A DNA stretch of 64,000 nucleotides, taken from contig JAVHNS010000014.1 of NCBI GenBank assembly GCA_036872755.1, positions 1,240,001-1,304,000 on the forward strand. The letters are read 5' to 3'. Origin of the DNA: Orbilia blumenaviensis (Eukaryota; Ascomycota; Orbiliomycetes; Orbiliales; Orbiliaceae). Shown here in pieces: positions 1 to 11,261 of this stretch; the stretch's first letter is position 1, and every line of letters starts with the position of its first letter. The position numbers and the translations under genes are program-made. The notes under the pieces were generated by a model that had not been told where the DNA came from, did no database searches, and saw only the letters and a list, made by a program, of their open reading frames with translations.

Positions 1-303
1 CTTACCAAAGATCGGGGCTGGTGAGAACCTAGTGACGGTCGGGAGTGGTATTACTTATTATCGAGAGGCGTCCGGTGCGGGGACCAACTGATTTGCAATC
101 TTCTAGCGAGCAGCTACTATGTAGCCGTTGGGTTTTCGGATTTCTGGTCGGGATAAATGTTGCCATCACGATATGATTGATATCATCAAAAGAAACAAGA
201 AGAAGAAAAATTACAACGCCGCCCGAAATGCTACAAACCGGAGTGGTGTAAACCTGATAATTCAAAAAAGAACGCATTCATCAATTGCCTCGACGGTTAG
301 AGC
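1..303. other. left-edge stretch, no gene assigned
   Basis: No complete gene can be supported here. On the minus strand an ATG at 166-164 opens a short frame, and a good splice donor (GTAAG on the minus strand) lies at positions 5-1. This could therefore be the first exon of a gene running off the left edge, but the only way I can join the pieces needs an intron of about 26 nt, which is too short. It also contains the 3' flank of the bL17m gene. Confidence 0.3.
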
Positions 304-1065
304 TCATACTGGAAAGGTAGTGCTTCCAGAATTAAGTTCCCTGGTCGTTGCTGCGGAGTCAGTATTCTGGACTAGATCACCGCTGTTGCTATATTTCTTC
401 TCAAACCCAGCTACAAAGTAATTAACTATCTTCTGAAACTCCTCTTTCCCATTGACACGGAAGCGTGTAACCTTCTCGATGTTCTTTTTTGTTGTGGGAT
501 GCAGCGGGGTGCCCTCGTACGTATTCCGAGCAACTGCTTTGGCCGTCATTGCAAATCTCATATCCTTTGGTCCATCTACCAATTCGAGAATCGCTGAAGG
601 TGCAGCATCGCCGTTGTACGGTTCAATATGGAGCACTCTAGTATAACCACCATCTCGATTGGCGTATCTTTCTCGTATTTGACCGAACAGTTTGCTATTT
701 AAACCGTGTGTCTAATTCAAACCCCGAAGTGGCTGGTTAGATCTCATCTCGTAAGATACTCCGTCGGACCGGATTGGCGCTACTATTTGAACATACGAAT
801 AGGTACTTCTGAGCCTCAATCCTGGATGCATCCGTATTTTTTCTGGCCAGTGTGATCAAGTTATCTGCCACCTTTTGTGCCTCTTTCGCACGGGGGTAGG
901 TGGTCCGTATCGACTCATGTTCGATCAAAGATTGAACCAAATTTCGTAGCATCGCGACTCTATGGGACGACTTCCGCCCGAGCATTCTAAATTGGATTCA
1001 GTTAGCCGCGAATCCTATCATATAGGAGGAAGATTCAAGACTTACCGGTGATGTATGTGCGACAT
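304..1065 (-). CDS. mrpl8: mitochondrial large-subunit ribosomal protein bL17m
   Basis: This is the fungal mitochondrial version of bacterial ribosomal protein L17, a component of the mitoribosome large subunit. I model three exons on the minus strand: 1065-1046, 986-797 and 711-304, giving 205 residues. The start is the ATG at 1065: exon 1 encodes only MSHIHHR (split codon) and joins [15 protein letters not shown], the classic L17 N-terminal block. The 711 acceptor restores the central block [16 protein letters not shown] followed by YTRVLHIEP, matching bacterial L17 in order. The last ~60 residues form a fungal-type C-terminal extension. There is no obvious cleavable presequence, as is common in this family. 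The gene is divergent from MIC12 with a 256 bp shared promoter, and both products act in mitochondria. Confidence 0.93.
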
Positions 1066-1321
1066 TTTGAATACTGGTTATTCCCGAGCCCAATTTTTTT
1101 GTATATTTTCGGGCGGCCTGAAGAAAGGGTTTTGTCGTTGTTGAGACTTTTTTTGGGCAGTCGTCGGAATTCGAACACTCGTTATCGGCCGAAATTACGC
1201 CAGGATAAATGAAACCCGACTCGACTTCACTGGCTTAGATGCAAACCTTCATTCAAACAATCTTGTTCTAAGGTCTGTCGTTCCCTTCAACTACAAAAGG
1301 CACAATATCCACTTCCTCAAA
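1066..1321. promoter_or_regulatory. shared divergent promoter of bL17m and MIC12
   Basis: The 256 bp between the start codons of bL17m (minus) and MIC12 (plus) must contain both promoters. Both genes make mitochondrial proteins, so common control is plausible but inferred. No binding site stands out. Confidence 0.55.
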
Positions 1322-1749
1322 ATGGGGCGCCTCAATGGCATGGTATGTAAAAGCAACGTCCCTTTACCCGGCGTCGGATCCGACAATAGCTAACCGTGAA
1401 AATCTAGGTTGGAGGATTTGTCCTCACCACATCGGTGATGTACTTGACCGTCCGCCAGCATCAGGAACAGACCAAACTATCCTCACGGCTACTAAGGGAC
1501 TCTGACAAGGCACTGAATGCGATTCTGGAGCCGCCGCCGCCGCCTAAGCCTCGTACTGCATATGTCGAGACGAGGACCGATATCCTGGAAACCATGAAGG
1601 ATAACTGGAATTCTGAGATCGAGGGTGTCGTTAAATGGATACAAAACGCCAATCCGACTAGCATATTTAATAATATTGAAGACATGGCAAGAAGCGCCTT
1701 CTCTGAGTTGAAGCAGCCCAACAAGGCTTCAGAAGGCCCCGGAAAATGA
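1322..1749 (+). CDS. mic12: MICOS complex subunit MIC12 (AIM5 family)
   Basis: MIC12 is a small inner-membrane subunit of MICOS, which holds cristae junctions together. Two exons are modelled: 1322-1342 (seven codons, MGRLNGM) and 1408-1749, giving 120 residues. The GTATGT donor at 1343 and the CTAG acceptor at 1406-1407 are clean. The N terminus then reads MGRLNGMVGGFVLTTSVMYL, a glycine-containing transmembrane helix typical of the family. It is followed by a short charged segment, a proline run (EPPPPPKPR, about residues 46-54) and the conserved amphipathic C-terminal part with DILETMKDNWNSEIEGVVKW. Length and layout match fungal MIC12. It is transcribed away from bL17m and converges on the ornithine carbamoyltransferase gene. 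Confidence 0.9.
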
Positions 1750-2202
1750 GAGCAAATATGCGCTTGACCATGCCCCCTTTGGAGATGATACTGCTCAAGA
1801 ACATTACGTCGTAGTTGTAAGGGGCAAGGACGAAACGACTTTTTTTTACGATGGCAACCGGGAGTAATAAAGCACACATCACGAAAGCGCAGCCTCCAGC
1901 AAAATTCACGCCCCCTGGCTATAATATCGCCAACCAATATACCAGGCCCAAGGTATCTCCTGGAGGACCATGATGCCTACTACTTTGTACATACATTTCA
2001 AAATATGAGCCCTATTTCGCTGAGGGCCACCCATAACCAGGTCATATACTGACTTCAGTATTAAGAAGGCGATACTGGAATTGCATGGAAACATCCAAAT
2101 CGATAATGCTTTTCAATTTTATACATATATGATGTGTCGTATGTACAGATACGCTTGCAACTTACTTATTTGAATGAGTGCAAACCCTATCCACTTCATG
2201 AT
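1750..2202. other. convergent intergenic region MIC12 / OTC
   Basis: This 453 bp stretch lies between the stop codons of two convergent genes and should hold their 3' untranslated regions and polyadenylation signals. It is A/T-rich around 2095-2130. I see no further gene; short frames here have no support. Confidence 0.6.
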
Positions 2203-3366
2203 TTATACCAATATATTGCCCTCATCGACAACAAACGCTTCAAGAGCAGCTTCAACGAGGTTATGTCATTAGCTCAGTCTGAAGAATGCGAGGGTTCTAT
2301 AGAGTATTGGCTTACCGATAGCAGCATATAATCTGTTTTCTGCTTCATTGAAGACAAGGGACCTTGGGCTGTAAAAAACATCATCACTGACCTCCTCGGG
2401 CTTTCGGGGAAGGCAGTGTAAGAATTTCCAATCCCGGTTTGCACCGCCCCTCGTGGCCAGTTCGTTGGTGATCTGGAACCCGGCGAAATCTTTTAATCTC
2501 TTCAGCTTTTCCTCTTCTTGCCCCATTGATACCCATGTATCTGTAACGATAAAGTTTGCACCTTTGACTGCCAATTCGGGCTCATGCACAGTTTCAATTG
2601 AGGCGCCAGTCTCTTGACAAGAGTCCTGAGCCAGTTTCCAGATAGCGGGATCAACATCATAACCAGCTGGAGTTGCGGCGCTGATATTGATGCCGAGTTT
2701 TGAACATGCCAAAGCCAAATCGTAGAGGACATTGTTCGCATCCCCAACCCATGCAACCTTTAACCCGGCGAGGTCTTTTGAACCTTGGGCTTCAGTGATT
2801 GTGAGCATGTCGGCAATCGCCTGCATGGGATGGAATGCATCGGATAAGGCATTGATCACTGGGACGGAGGATGTCTCCGCTAAATCCACGATATCTTTGT
2901 GTGGTCCTACCCTAGCGACAATACACGAGGTCATGGACGATATAACCTTGGAAGTGTCGTATAGAGACTCATTCACGCCCAGCTGGATATCGTCTTTCCC
3001 CAAGAACATTGGATGACCCCCCATGTAAACCACAGCGCCCTCGGTTGAGATCCTCGTCCGGGTGCTTCGCTTGGAAAACATGAGAGCGACGGTTTTACCG
3101 GAAAGAGATTCAAGAAGATTCGAGGGGACCGAATTTCCACCTTTGATAGCATGCTTAGCTCTCTGAGCCGCTGTGACTAAGGCGACAAGTTCGCCTGATG
3201 AGAGGTCCGCGATAGAGAGAAAATGTCGGGGCGATGCCGGAGCAGCTGCAACAGCACTGGTATGCAGGCTGTGCCTCTGGACCGGTCGAGCATATTGGAA
3301 TCCGAGGCCTCGGATTCGGGGGACTCGAAGAGCCTGCGCAAGACTGCGACCCAGACCGGACGTCAT
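2203..3366 (-). CDS. arg3: ornithine carbamoyltransferase, mitochondrial
   Basis: This enzyme transfers the carbamoyl group of carbamoyl phosphate to ornithine to give citrulline in arginine biosynthesis. Two exons are modelled on the minus strand: 3366-2316 and 2249-2203, for 365 residues. The small second exon is needed: without it the protein runs through the donor after YAAI into an unrelated tail, whereas the join gives AALEAFVVDEGNILV, the expected C terminus. The first ~40 residues are rich in Arg, Ser and Ala (a matrix-targeting sequence). The carbamoyl-phosphate motif STRTR is at residues 101-105, followed by FHPMQAIADML, the ornithine-site DTWVSMG and the catalytic HCLPR. All key residues are present. 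A run of T followed by A on the plus strand (A/T tract) lies immediately upstream of the ATG. Confidence 0.97.
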
Positions 3367-3800
3367 TTTTTTTTTTTAAAAAGGTGGAATCGAATGCGGT
3401 TTGTGAGGATGTTTGATTACCTAAGAAATAACCCAAAGCTGGTTTCGTCCTGACCATTTGACGAGCCAACCAGCGTGAGGCAAGCATCCTCACGCCTCCC
3501 ACGACTCGTCATTCTTCTGTCCCCGAAACACCCTGCCGGAGTACCACCTGGACAATAGTGGTAGGACATACTTCCGGATCAGAGCACTCATCTTCCTCAG
3601 AAATCGTCTATATCATTCAACCCAGCTCGACGCCTCGCTCTTCATCTAAGATCCTGACAAGACACAGAAGCCCCTTTTGCTGATCGAGACAAGGACTGGG
3701 ACTTGCTGTTCGCCCTCACTTCTTTAGAGTACGTGCGGGTAGTCCAAGTGGTCTCACGACTGTCCCAACAATATTGCAGATGTTCGACTTCTCACACTAG
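3367..3800. promoter_or_regulatory. divergent promoter region OTC / DUF3712 gene
   Basis: This 434 bp region separates two divergent start codons. It begins next to the OTC ATG with a long T tract running into five A residues (about 3367-3381). I looked for a TGACTCA general amino-acid control site and did not find a perfect copy. No gene is evident. Confidence 0.5.
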
Positions 3801-6800
3801 ATGACAGCCTCATCTCCACCGTTCCCTTCGTACGGCGCGACGTCGTCAGCGCCTCCTGCTCTGTCTAATGATGATAGCGACCAAACACTCGCCGGCACTC
3901 CATTACTACGAACATCCGATGTATCTGTCCATGAAGATGATGACTGCATCGGGATCAGCCCTAGGTCTACCGAACGAACTCCCCTCATAGCCCCAACGTC
4001 TGTTCGCCGCGGCAGTAACGGCAGTCTAGCCTCATCCACTCATTCCGACCATGAGACGATAAAACGAAGTCAAAAATCCCCTCGTGTTCTCATCGTAGCA
4101 CTGCTACTGCTGTGTTTCGCCACCTTATCGATCTTATTCCTTGGATTTATGCTCCCTGAGGCAATACAAGAATATGCTAGGAAAGCCGCCAACATCCAAC
4201 TTCGCAGCCTGTCTGTCGATTCTTTCACCAAGGACGGTGTTAGGGTTCGAATCCAAGGTCAGGCAGTTTTGGATGCAGAACGGGTCAATAGTGCTCTACT
4301 CAGAAGCCTAGGCGTCCTTGTAGGATCGGTGGCTAGAAAAGTGAAAATTGGCTCGTCCAAAGCCGTTCTCTATCTACCGGATTACCCAGAAGGTGTCCTG
4401 GGCGCAGCCTCATATCCCGAACTCGTGGTTAACCTACAGAACGGCCATGCAACGGACATCGATATTCTCTGCGACCTTGTACCGGCTTCCCTTGAAGGAG
4501 TGAAACCAGCGATTGATGATTACCTCTCGGGAAAAATTCACTCGCTAAGGGTCCAGGTGGAATCAGACATGCCGCTCACGGCTGGCATCTTGCCTTTGGG
4601 CACCCATAAAATTGTCCAGGATGTTGTTCTCGATGGTAAATAAATTTGCTTTAGTACATTCATGAAAGGCTTACAGATCTGACTTATCATTATTAGATAT
4701 CCCGTCCCTACCCGCCTTCAAGCTTTCCCGCTTGAATTTGGCTGAGGTGCGTCTGCCGGAACAGACAGCCCTCGGTGCCAATGTCACGGTGGATGTTGAA
4801 AACAAATATCCGATCAGTTTCTCCATTCCACCTCTTGGGTTTTCAGTCCTACTTCGTTCTTGTGACCAGGAGTTCGTAGAGGTGGCTGTGGCAAGAACAT
4901 CTGCACTAAACATCAAACCCTTTAAACCAATAGCGGTTGATGTCGCCGGAATCATCAGGTCAATCCCTTTCGCTTTGATCGAGGTCTGCCCTGGAACTGG
5001 GACATCTCCTCTTGATGATCTTTTGGGTCAATATGTCCACGGGCAGACCGCGACTGCTTACATCAGAGGCCTGCCTTCTGATGGACAGGACTCTGAGTTG
5101 CCCGCTTGGCTCGAAGAACTTTTGAGTTCAGTGACGCTCCCGGTCCCCGTCCCAGGCGGCAATGCCTTGAAGGACATTCTGAAATCATTTTCTCTAGATG
5201 AAGTCAGCTTTCAGCTACCCGACCCCGAGGCTGATCCAGATAGCCCCGAGGCATCTCCTCAAATCTCAGCCACAGTGCGGGCAATTGTAGCGCTGCCTGA
5301 AGAAATGAACGCGCCTCTTGATGTATCAAAGGTTATTGCAAATGCTGATATCTTCTATCAAGGCCGCAAACTTGGAGAGTTTCACGTCCCTAAATGGGCG
5401 CCTGCTACAACAGTTCAGCGGGACGAAGCCCATGAATTAGAGATTAATGCTAGGGTTGAGAACGTCCCTCTAAAGGTCACCGATACCGAAGTGTTCTCGA
5501 AGGTCGTGCAAAAGATAATCTTCGGGCGAGAGGTCAAGTTACAGGCAGACGGAACAGCGGATGTCAAAGTTGGAATCGCCAGTTTGGGAGCATTTGTCAT
5601 CCGAGGCATACCAGCCAAAGGCGATATTGTGATTAAAGGAGGTATGTAAGGACTTCCACAAAACCAGATGCTTATGAGGAAACTATACAAAACCCTGGGA
5701 ATTCTTTGAGGCTTTTGCTTTCATTTATTTCGCCCTCACCCTCGAGAAGAAAACAAAAAAGAGAAACAAAAAAAAAAAAAAAAAGGATTGCTTGGATTGA
5801 GAATTGGTTGAAGAGTCCTCGTGGTGCTCCCAAGGTCGCTTTTTTTTAAGGCCAGGAGTAATGGAGATGCGAGTATGTAACCAGCGAGGGACCAGGTTAT
5901 TGGATTCGGGACATCCTCGTAAACCAGACGAAATTGCTCTAACCGGAAACCCCTACAATCGCAGAGAAACATACTCTTCATGAGATAAACCCCATCCCCA
6001 GAGACATTAAAATTATGTCTTCGACAAAGACCTCAGTTAGAATGAGCGCCGAAGTAACCTTCTTCAATCCAACAAACTATACCGCTATTATTCCATATCT
6101 CAATATACTTTTTATAAAAAATGGGACTGTTCTAGGCAATGGAACACTCGTAAACGCTGCTGTGGGACGAGGAGAAAATCACGTCGCAGTTGAGGCTTTC
6201 TGGGCGCCCGCCGACGGAGGAGAAGATGCTCGGGTGATAGGGAAGACCCTGTTGGACGAATACGTTTCTGGTTTGTGAACCTACCACTCTACCTGGGTAT
6301 ACTAGTGATTAAACTAACACGATCAAGGCGGGAACTCCACGATCACCGTCAGAGCGCATGAAGGGTCTATTCCTTCTCTTCCGACGCTTTCGAAGGCCCT
6401 TGAGTCCTTAGCATTTACTCTTCCACTCCCACCGCCTCCTCTCGATAGTTTCCCGAACCCACCGGATGCTGACCCTGCAGACCCACCACGTTTCGTCCAA
6501 TCAGCCACACTGCATATATCGCGCTCGGCCGGCTCGTTCGAGTTGAGAAATCCATTTAAAAGAGACACAATATTTATTTCAGATATAACAGGGGTTGCCA
6601 CTCACAACGGGACTCTTCTGGGAACTTTGGATTACCCATACCAACTCGCCATCCCCCCTGGTCTCTCAGAAACCCCTCTGATCTCAGTCAAATGGACTCT
6701 GAGAGGGGTTGGGTTCGATATTCTTCGTAAAGCTGCTGGTGGGATACTGAAAATCGACGCAAAAGCAGAATGCAATGTTAAGATAGGCCGGTGGGAGGAG

Positions 6801-6851
6801 AGATTGAAGTTCCATGGCAGCGGAATCGGGGCTCATGTTCAATTGACCTAG
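3801..6851 (+). CDS. DUF3712 family membrane protein (Tag1-like, annotated elsewhere as pre-rRNA processing protein)
   Basis: Four exons are modelled: 3801-4635, 4697-5641, 6004-6270 and 6328-6851, giving about 856 residues. The first ~92 residues are a Ser/Thr/Pro-rich cytosolic tail. One transmembrane helix follows (about residues 94-116, VLIVALLLLCFATLSILFLG), and the rest is a long lumenal region built of repeated LEA14/DUF3712-like beta domains, each with an NPT or NKYPI-type turn (for example FFNPTNYTAIIPYLNI). The closest described yeast relative I know is Tag1, a vacuolar membrane protein linked to termination of autophagy; equivalence is inferred. The intron at 5642-6003 is 362 nt, much longer than its neighbours. 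About 15 residues usual at this point in the family are absent, so a small exon may be missing from my model. The other three junctions are firm. Confidence 0.82.
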
Positions 6852-7166
6852 CTAGGGTATCTTTTTGGAGGAGTTGGTCGGCTGTTTCTTTCTTTCCTTT
6901 TTTTTTCCTTCTAACGGCGGGTTTGAAAATGGTTTTATCATGTATACAATTGGACGGTTTGCCAAGGAGTATTGGGGTGTGTTTTTGGATTTAATATTTG
7001 GCTCTTCGATACCCGCATCATCGTGACAACACTGGGTAGGACCCGGCATTTCTCATTTCATAGTTTACTGTACATGAACCGTATTATCATACAGAAAATA
7101 CAATTTGATATAAATCAGGCTACGTAGTAGCATAGCTGTCGCAGCCCTTCATATTGACCGTAGTAC
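6852..7166. other. convergent intergenic region
   Basis: This 315 bp separates the stop codons of the DUF3712 gene and ILV6. It is A/T-rich with T runs near 6895-6915, as expected for 3' untranslated regions. No gene is seen. Confidence 0.6.
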
Positions 7167-8272
7167 TTAGCCAGGCGGGAGAGTGCTGGCATCGATAACA
7201 TCAATGGCATCTTTTGGTGTTTCCGAGTCTTCCTCATGACCCTCGAGAGGGGAACGAGGCAATGCCATTAGACCAGTGCGGGCCGATTCAAGGATTCCGA
7301 ACGGTGCAATCAACTTCATGAAAGCGTCAATTCTTGCAGGTTTGGCAGAGCTAGATTGCAAACCAGTGTGAGCCAGTGCTTTTCATCTGCAAAAAAAAAA
7401 AAAAAAAAAAAAAACGTTTGTAAACTTACACTTCGACGATAACATTGCTTGTGCTGATATCCAAAACCTTTCCACCAAATTGATGAGTGAGATGAGTGAC
7501 AGCGTCAAGGTGCTCCATCTTGTGCCTCAATGCCTGCGATGCTGGGAGTTTGGCTGGATGGAAATCGCTGGCCTCTTCATGTCGAACACTGCCAGCTGGC
7601 TGTTCGGATGTCATCTCTCGATGATGGGCACGCAGCTCTTCGACATATTCGGGGCCGAGAATTGAAACTTTGGCGAGAAGCAACTCTCGTTGAACTAGAT
7701 GTATTTTTTAAAAAAAGAAAGAAAAAAAATGATAAGCCGATTGCATCTAATGAAGATAATCCGAGCAACATGCATATTAACGAACCTAAGGGAGAAGCAG
7801 TGTAATCAAGAACAGCCCAAACTGGGACCAAGTCCTCGAGCTGCCTTCTTGCCTGTTCGACGACTCCATCTTGACCACCCAGGACGATTGTCATTCGAGA
7901 TAGATCCTCGACTTCGGTATTGCAAACAACCAGCGAGTCGATATTGAACCCGCGAGCGGCAAGAATACCTGACACCCGTGAAAGGACCCCGGGCTCGTTC
8001 TGGACCAGACAATTGAGAATATGGCGTTTTGGCGGGGCCGCGCTAGGAAGTGGTGTTTCATAGAGAATCGACGAAACAGCGGTCGAAGCATCCCATGGTG
8101 CGGTTTCTGTGGTTGGTAGCGGAGCTACTCTTCGGTGTAAGGCTTTGTATGCGAGCGCAGATGTCGACGAGGATGAACTTGATTGGCGTCTTCCCAGAGC
8201 GATTGTCTGGCGCGCAGCCCCAAAATGGCGAGGGATTGCCAGGAGAGCCCTTTTCTGCAATGTTGGAAGCAT
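7167..8272 (-). CDS. ilv6: acetolactate synthase regulatory (small) subunit, mitochondrial
   Basis: Ilv6 binds the catalytic acetolactate synthase (Ilv2) and makes it sensitive to valine in branched-chain amino acid synthesis. Three exons are modelled on the minus strand: 8272-7786, 7694-7430 and 7350-7167, for 311 residues. The first ATG of the frame is at 8272; the 27 nt upstream lack one. The N terminus (LPTLQKRALLAIPRHFGAAR) is a typical matrix presequence. The ACT domain follows with ILNCLVQNEPGVLSRVSGIL, FNIDSLVVCNTEVEDLSRMT and the VEDLSRMTIV/QLEDLVPVWAVLDYT segment. The second regulatory half includes VQRELLLAKVSILGPEY and, after joining exon 3, VIVEVSAKPARIDAF and PFGILESARTGLMALPRSPL. 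All junctions keep phase. An intron A-tract (about 24 A) precedes the last exon on the plus strand. Confidence 0.95.
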
Positions 8273-8922
8273 CTTTTGCTTCTTTTGATTTGAGCCCACG
8301 AGGCTGGAGTCTGGATGGTTTGTTGATGTTGACTGAGGGTTAACGTTGGGTTTCGATTGATTCCTCCACGATAAGCCAACAATTTATTGCACGGGGTATG
8401 ACTAAGTCAGAACCTAAAGCACCCGGGTAGTTCTGAAGAATTACCTACCCAGGGATTGCAATTGGTATGTGCAGCAAGTCCTCGGTCGACTTACTCATCG
8501 ACAAAACCTTACGGCTTGTGGCACTATAACCGTGCAGAATCGGGTAATTTTATCTTTTTGTTATCCGAACATCGGCCCTGGACCACCCACAAGGTTTCGA
8601 TGCCATAACAGAACAGGCCTGCACAGGGCCAACGGTCTGCAGACACCCTTGCTCCCGTCGCAAACTCCGGCAGGACCTCCTTCCTTGCCCCGATCTTGCA
8701 TGAGTCCAGACCCCGCGATTGATTCACGTACGTCACATACGCCGACGACCGGCATTCTATACTACGGAAGCTAGGTACCTTTTATTTACTACTTTAAGAT
8801 TTTGCAAGGGTATTCCCAAAGGCAATTTGACCATCATTCATGTATTAAAGACTTAAGTATGAGCCCCGTTAAAACCCACATGGCGCAACAAACTTCATTC
8901 GAATACAAGCATCGGGCTATTA
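8273..8922. promoter_or_regulatory. ILV6 upstream region with bZIP-type palindrome
   Basis: This 650 bp lies upstream of ILV6 and downstream of the KH-protein gene, both on the minus strand. An 11 bp palindrome with a central A, TGACTAAGTCA, lies at 8399-8409, about 130 bp from the ILV6 ATG. TGACTAA is a known Yap-type half site, and TGACT also resembles a Gcn4/CpcA half site. Binding is inferred. No gene is evident. Confidence 0.45.
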
Positions 8923-11261
8923 CTACAACCCGGGTGGTGGTTTCACTGCATTATAGGTTGAACCTGGTGGTGGAGGTGGGTTTGATTGGGTTCCTGGGGC
9001 ACCAGCAGAACCAGGTACTTGGACGAGGCCTTGCTGCTGCTGCTGTTGTTGTGCCGCATAATATTGCGCATCTGCAATCCAGAGGGTTTAAAAAAAGATG
9101 GTTTTTTCATTAGAAAATCTGCGCCTTAGATGATGGAAGGTAGTGGAGATTAGACTTACAATAAGCGGCGTATGCCTGATAGCCGCCATAGGCAGCGTAT
9201 GGGTCGGCCTGACCGTAAGCGGTATATGGATTGTACTGCTGGGCTTGCGCACTATAGTCTGCTGCAGACGGTGCGGTCCCTATAGTGGCCGTTGCGGCTT
9301 GTGGGGGGGATGAATCCCCAGGCGGTGGAGGCGGCGGAGGTGGCGTATCGCTGCTTGGACCAGGCGGAGGAGGTGGTGGGGGGGACTTATCAAATCAGCT
9401 TCACCATCACCATCATTAAGTGGCGATTTAATCACATACCTGCTGCATATGGGATCCGTAGTTTTGGTGCTGTCCATAATGTTGCTGGTTTTGGTGATTA
9501 TGGTGATTATGGTGATGGTGGCCACCTCCCCCATGGCCACCCCCATAATTCCCAAACCGAGGCGGGGTAGGATTAGCTTTGAATTGCTCGTATTGGTCGG
9601 TGACGCTTTTCACCAGATCTTCACAAAGCTCTTTCGCATGTTGCACCTCCTTTGGATCCGGGCCACTGAAAGGAATACAAGTCTCGTGTCAGCATTCATA
9701 GGACATCTCCTTACGACCCGAGCCTACTTACGTAACATGGAGGTACATGGGCTCGTCGCTCTCTCTATTGGTTCCGTTTTCCATAAATCCCGACCCACGG
9801 CCTTTGATCTGAACACGACAACGGGTCTCCTGTTGGATATGTTTCACATATGCACCCTGATGCCCTACCACTGACGCGCGGAGGTTGAAGCCGGGGATCG
9901 GCTCAAGGTTGATTGGAACTCGCTCCTCTGGCCATTTCCTCTGGTATTTTGTTTTAGCGCGCGATGACTTCAAATATGGAATGACTGCCCATTGCCGAAC
10001 TTACCCTGCCAAACTCGTCTCGTTCAACTTGCTCGACTGGCTCTCTTCGCCTAAACCGACGCTCGTCGACCAGCGATCCGAGTTCTTGTTTCATAAGCTC
10101 CTCAATTTTTTCGACGGCTTTGTCCAAGCCTTCTTTAGTAGTGCTCGTGATATGTAGGTACAATGGAGGATTCTGAGCCGTTCGTTAGCACGAGAAGGGC
10201 TAAATAGAACACTACGGGTAAGAAAATACCACTTACTTGTGGAGTCGCCATGGCCTTGTCAGGATAATAGGCTCCCCTGGTTGTGACGTCTTTGGGTATT
10301 TGACATATGTGAGCTATATGAACTTTCCAATTCTAACAAAAGTCGAAGCAGAGTGAGAAGGTGAGAGTTACCCGCGCCAGTTTCTTCCTTAATCTATACA
10401 AAATCGGTTTAGGTTGTCAGCAGCGTCAACAAAGGGTTATGGTGGGTAGCTCGGAACTGCCATAAACTATAGTTCAGCTACAAAATTTCCCTCAACTGTT
10501 CGAAGGCCTAAACGAGAAGATTGAGAGTAACCCTATGGATGCCCCTAGGATTCTTAATGTGTGGGGAAGGGGAGGTGTGTTACCATCTTTTGAGTTGAGC
10601 CTTTGGTTAATGTGTATCGGTTCCGTAGATCGTTGACTTCGATATCCTTGATATAATCACCGTCTTGGATGTGGATCTCGGTGTTCATTCCAGCGGTTGG
10701 GGTCGAAGGCTTGGGCCCGATAGGAGATTGAGTAGCAGACTATATCATTGCTGTCAGTTACATCGTAGTGGAATGATTGAGCCTGGCACAGGATTTATAT
10801 GGCTGGGGGCGGAAGCCGACCTTGAATGAAGACGTATCCGTAGTTATGCCCCGTTTGGCTTGAAGTTGGGCATTGATCCTGGCGGCGGCGGCAGCTGCAA
10901 AATGTGAGTATATATACCAAAGCCAAACAAGCTACAAGGTGTCCGTACCTGCTGCGGCAGCGGGATCAATTGCAGCCTTTGGTGGCTCTGTTGGCGGCGG
11001 TTTCGGGGACATTGCAGACGCCCGGGAGGGACTTCTACTCCGACTTGGTCGAGAACTGATCGAATGACGGGGCGATCGTGACCTCCTGCTTGAGGCATCC
11101 CATCTGGATCTATGGCTTGATCTTTCGCTATCACGCTCGCGATCTCGGTCGTATTCGCGGTCCCGATCGCGGTCCCTGTCTCGATCCCTGTGAGAGCGAT
11201 CGTGTCGGTCGCTACGTTCCTTCTCGTCCCACTTGCTTCGCTTCCTGCGGTCGTCGTCCAT
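8923..11261 (-). CDS. tandem KH-domain RNA-binding protein, KHDC4/BLOM7-like
   Basis: Ten exons on the minus strand all join in phase: 11261-10949, 10894-10821, 10739-10584, 10393-10372, 10289-10237, 10172-10005, 9940-9732, 9665-9440, 9385-9160 and 9071-8923. The product is 531 residues. The N terminus is an RD/RS-like stretch of alternating Arg and Asp. Two divergent KH domains follow: the first runs from IHIQDGDYIKDIEVNDL through QKMIKEETGADVTTRGAYYP to PLYLHITSTTKEGLD. The second contains NLRASVVGHQGAYVKHIQ, CRVQIKGRGSG and EPMYLHVTGPDPKEV. A Gly/His stretch, two polyproline runs and a Gln/Tyr-rich tail complete it. This order matches human KHDC4 (BLOM7), a splicing regulator, rather than SF1, which has one KH domain and zinc knuckles. 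Exon 4 is only 22 nt and codes for part of the first KH core. Confidence 0.9.

Noticed and set aside
1..166. Possible first exon of a minus-strand gene at the left edge (ATG at 166, donor at position 5)
   Set aside because: The pieces can only be joined with an intron of about 26 nt, and the peptide has no family signature.
1148..1235. TTCGAA-containing string resembling a tRNA T-arm on the minus strand
   Set aside because: No matching acceptor stem, anticodon arm or D-arm could be drawn around it.
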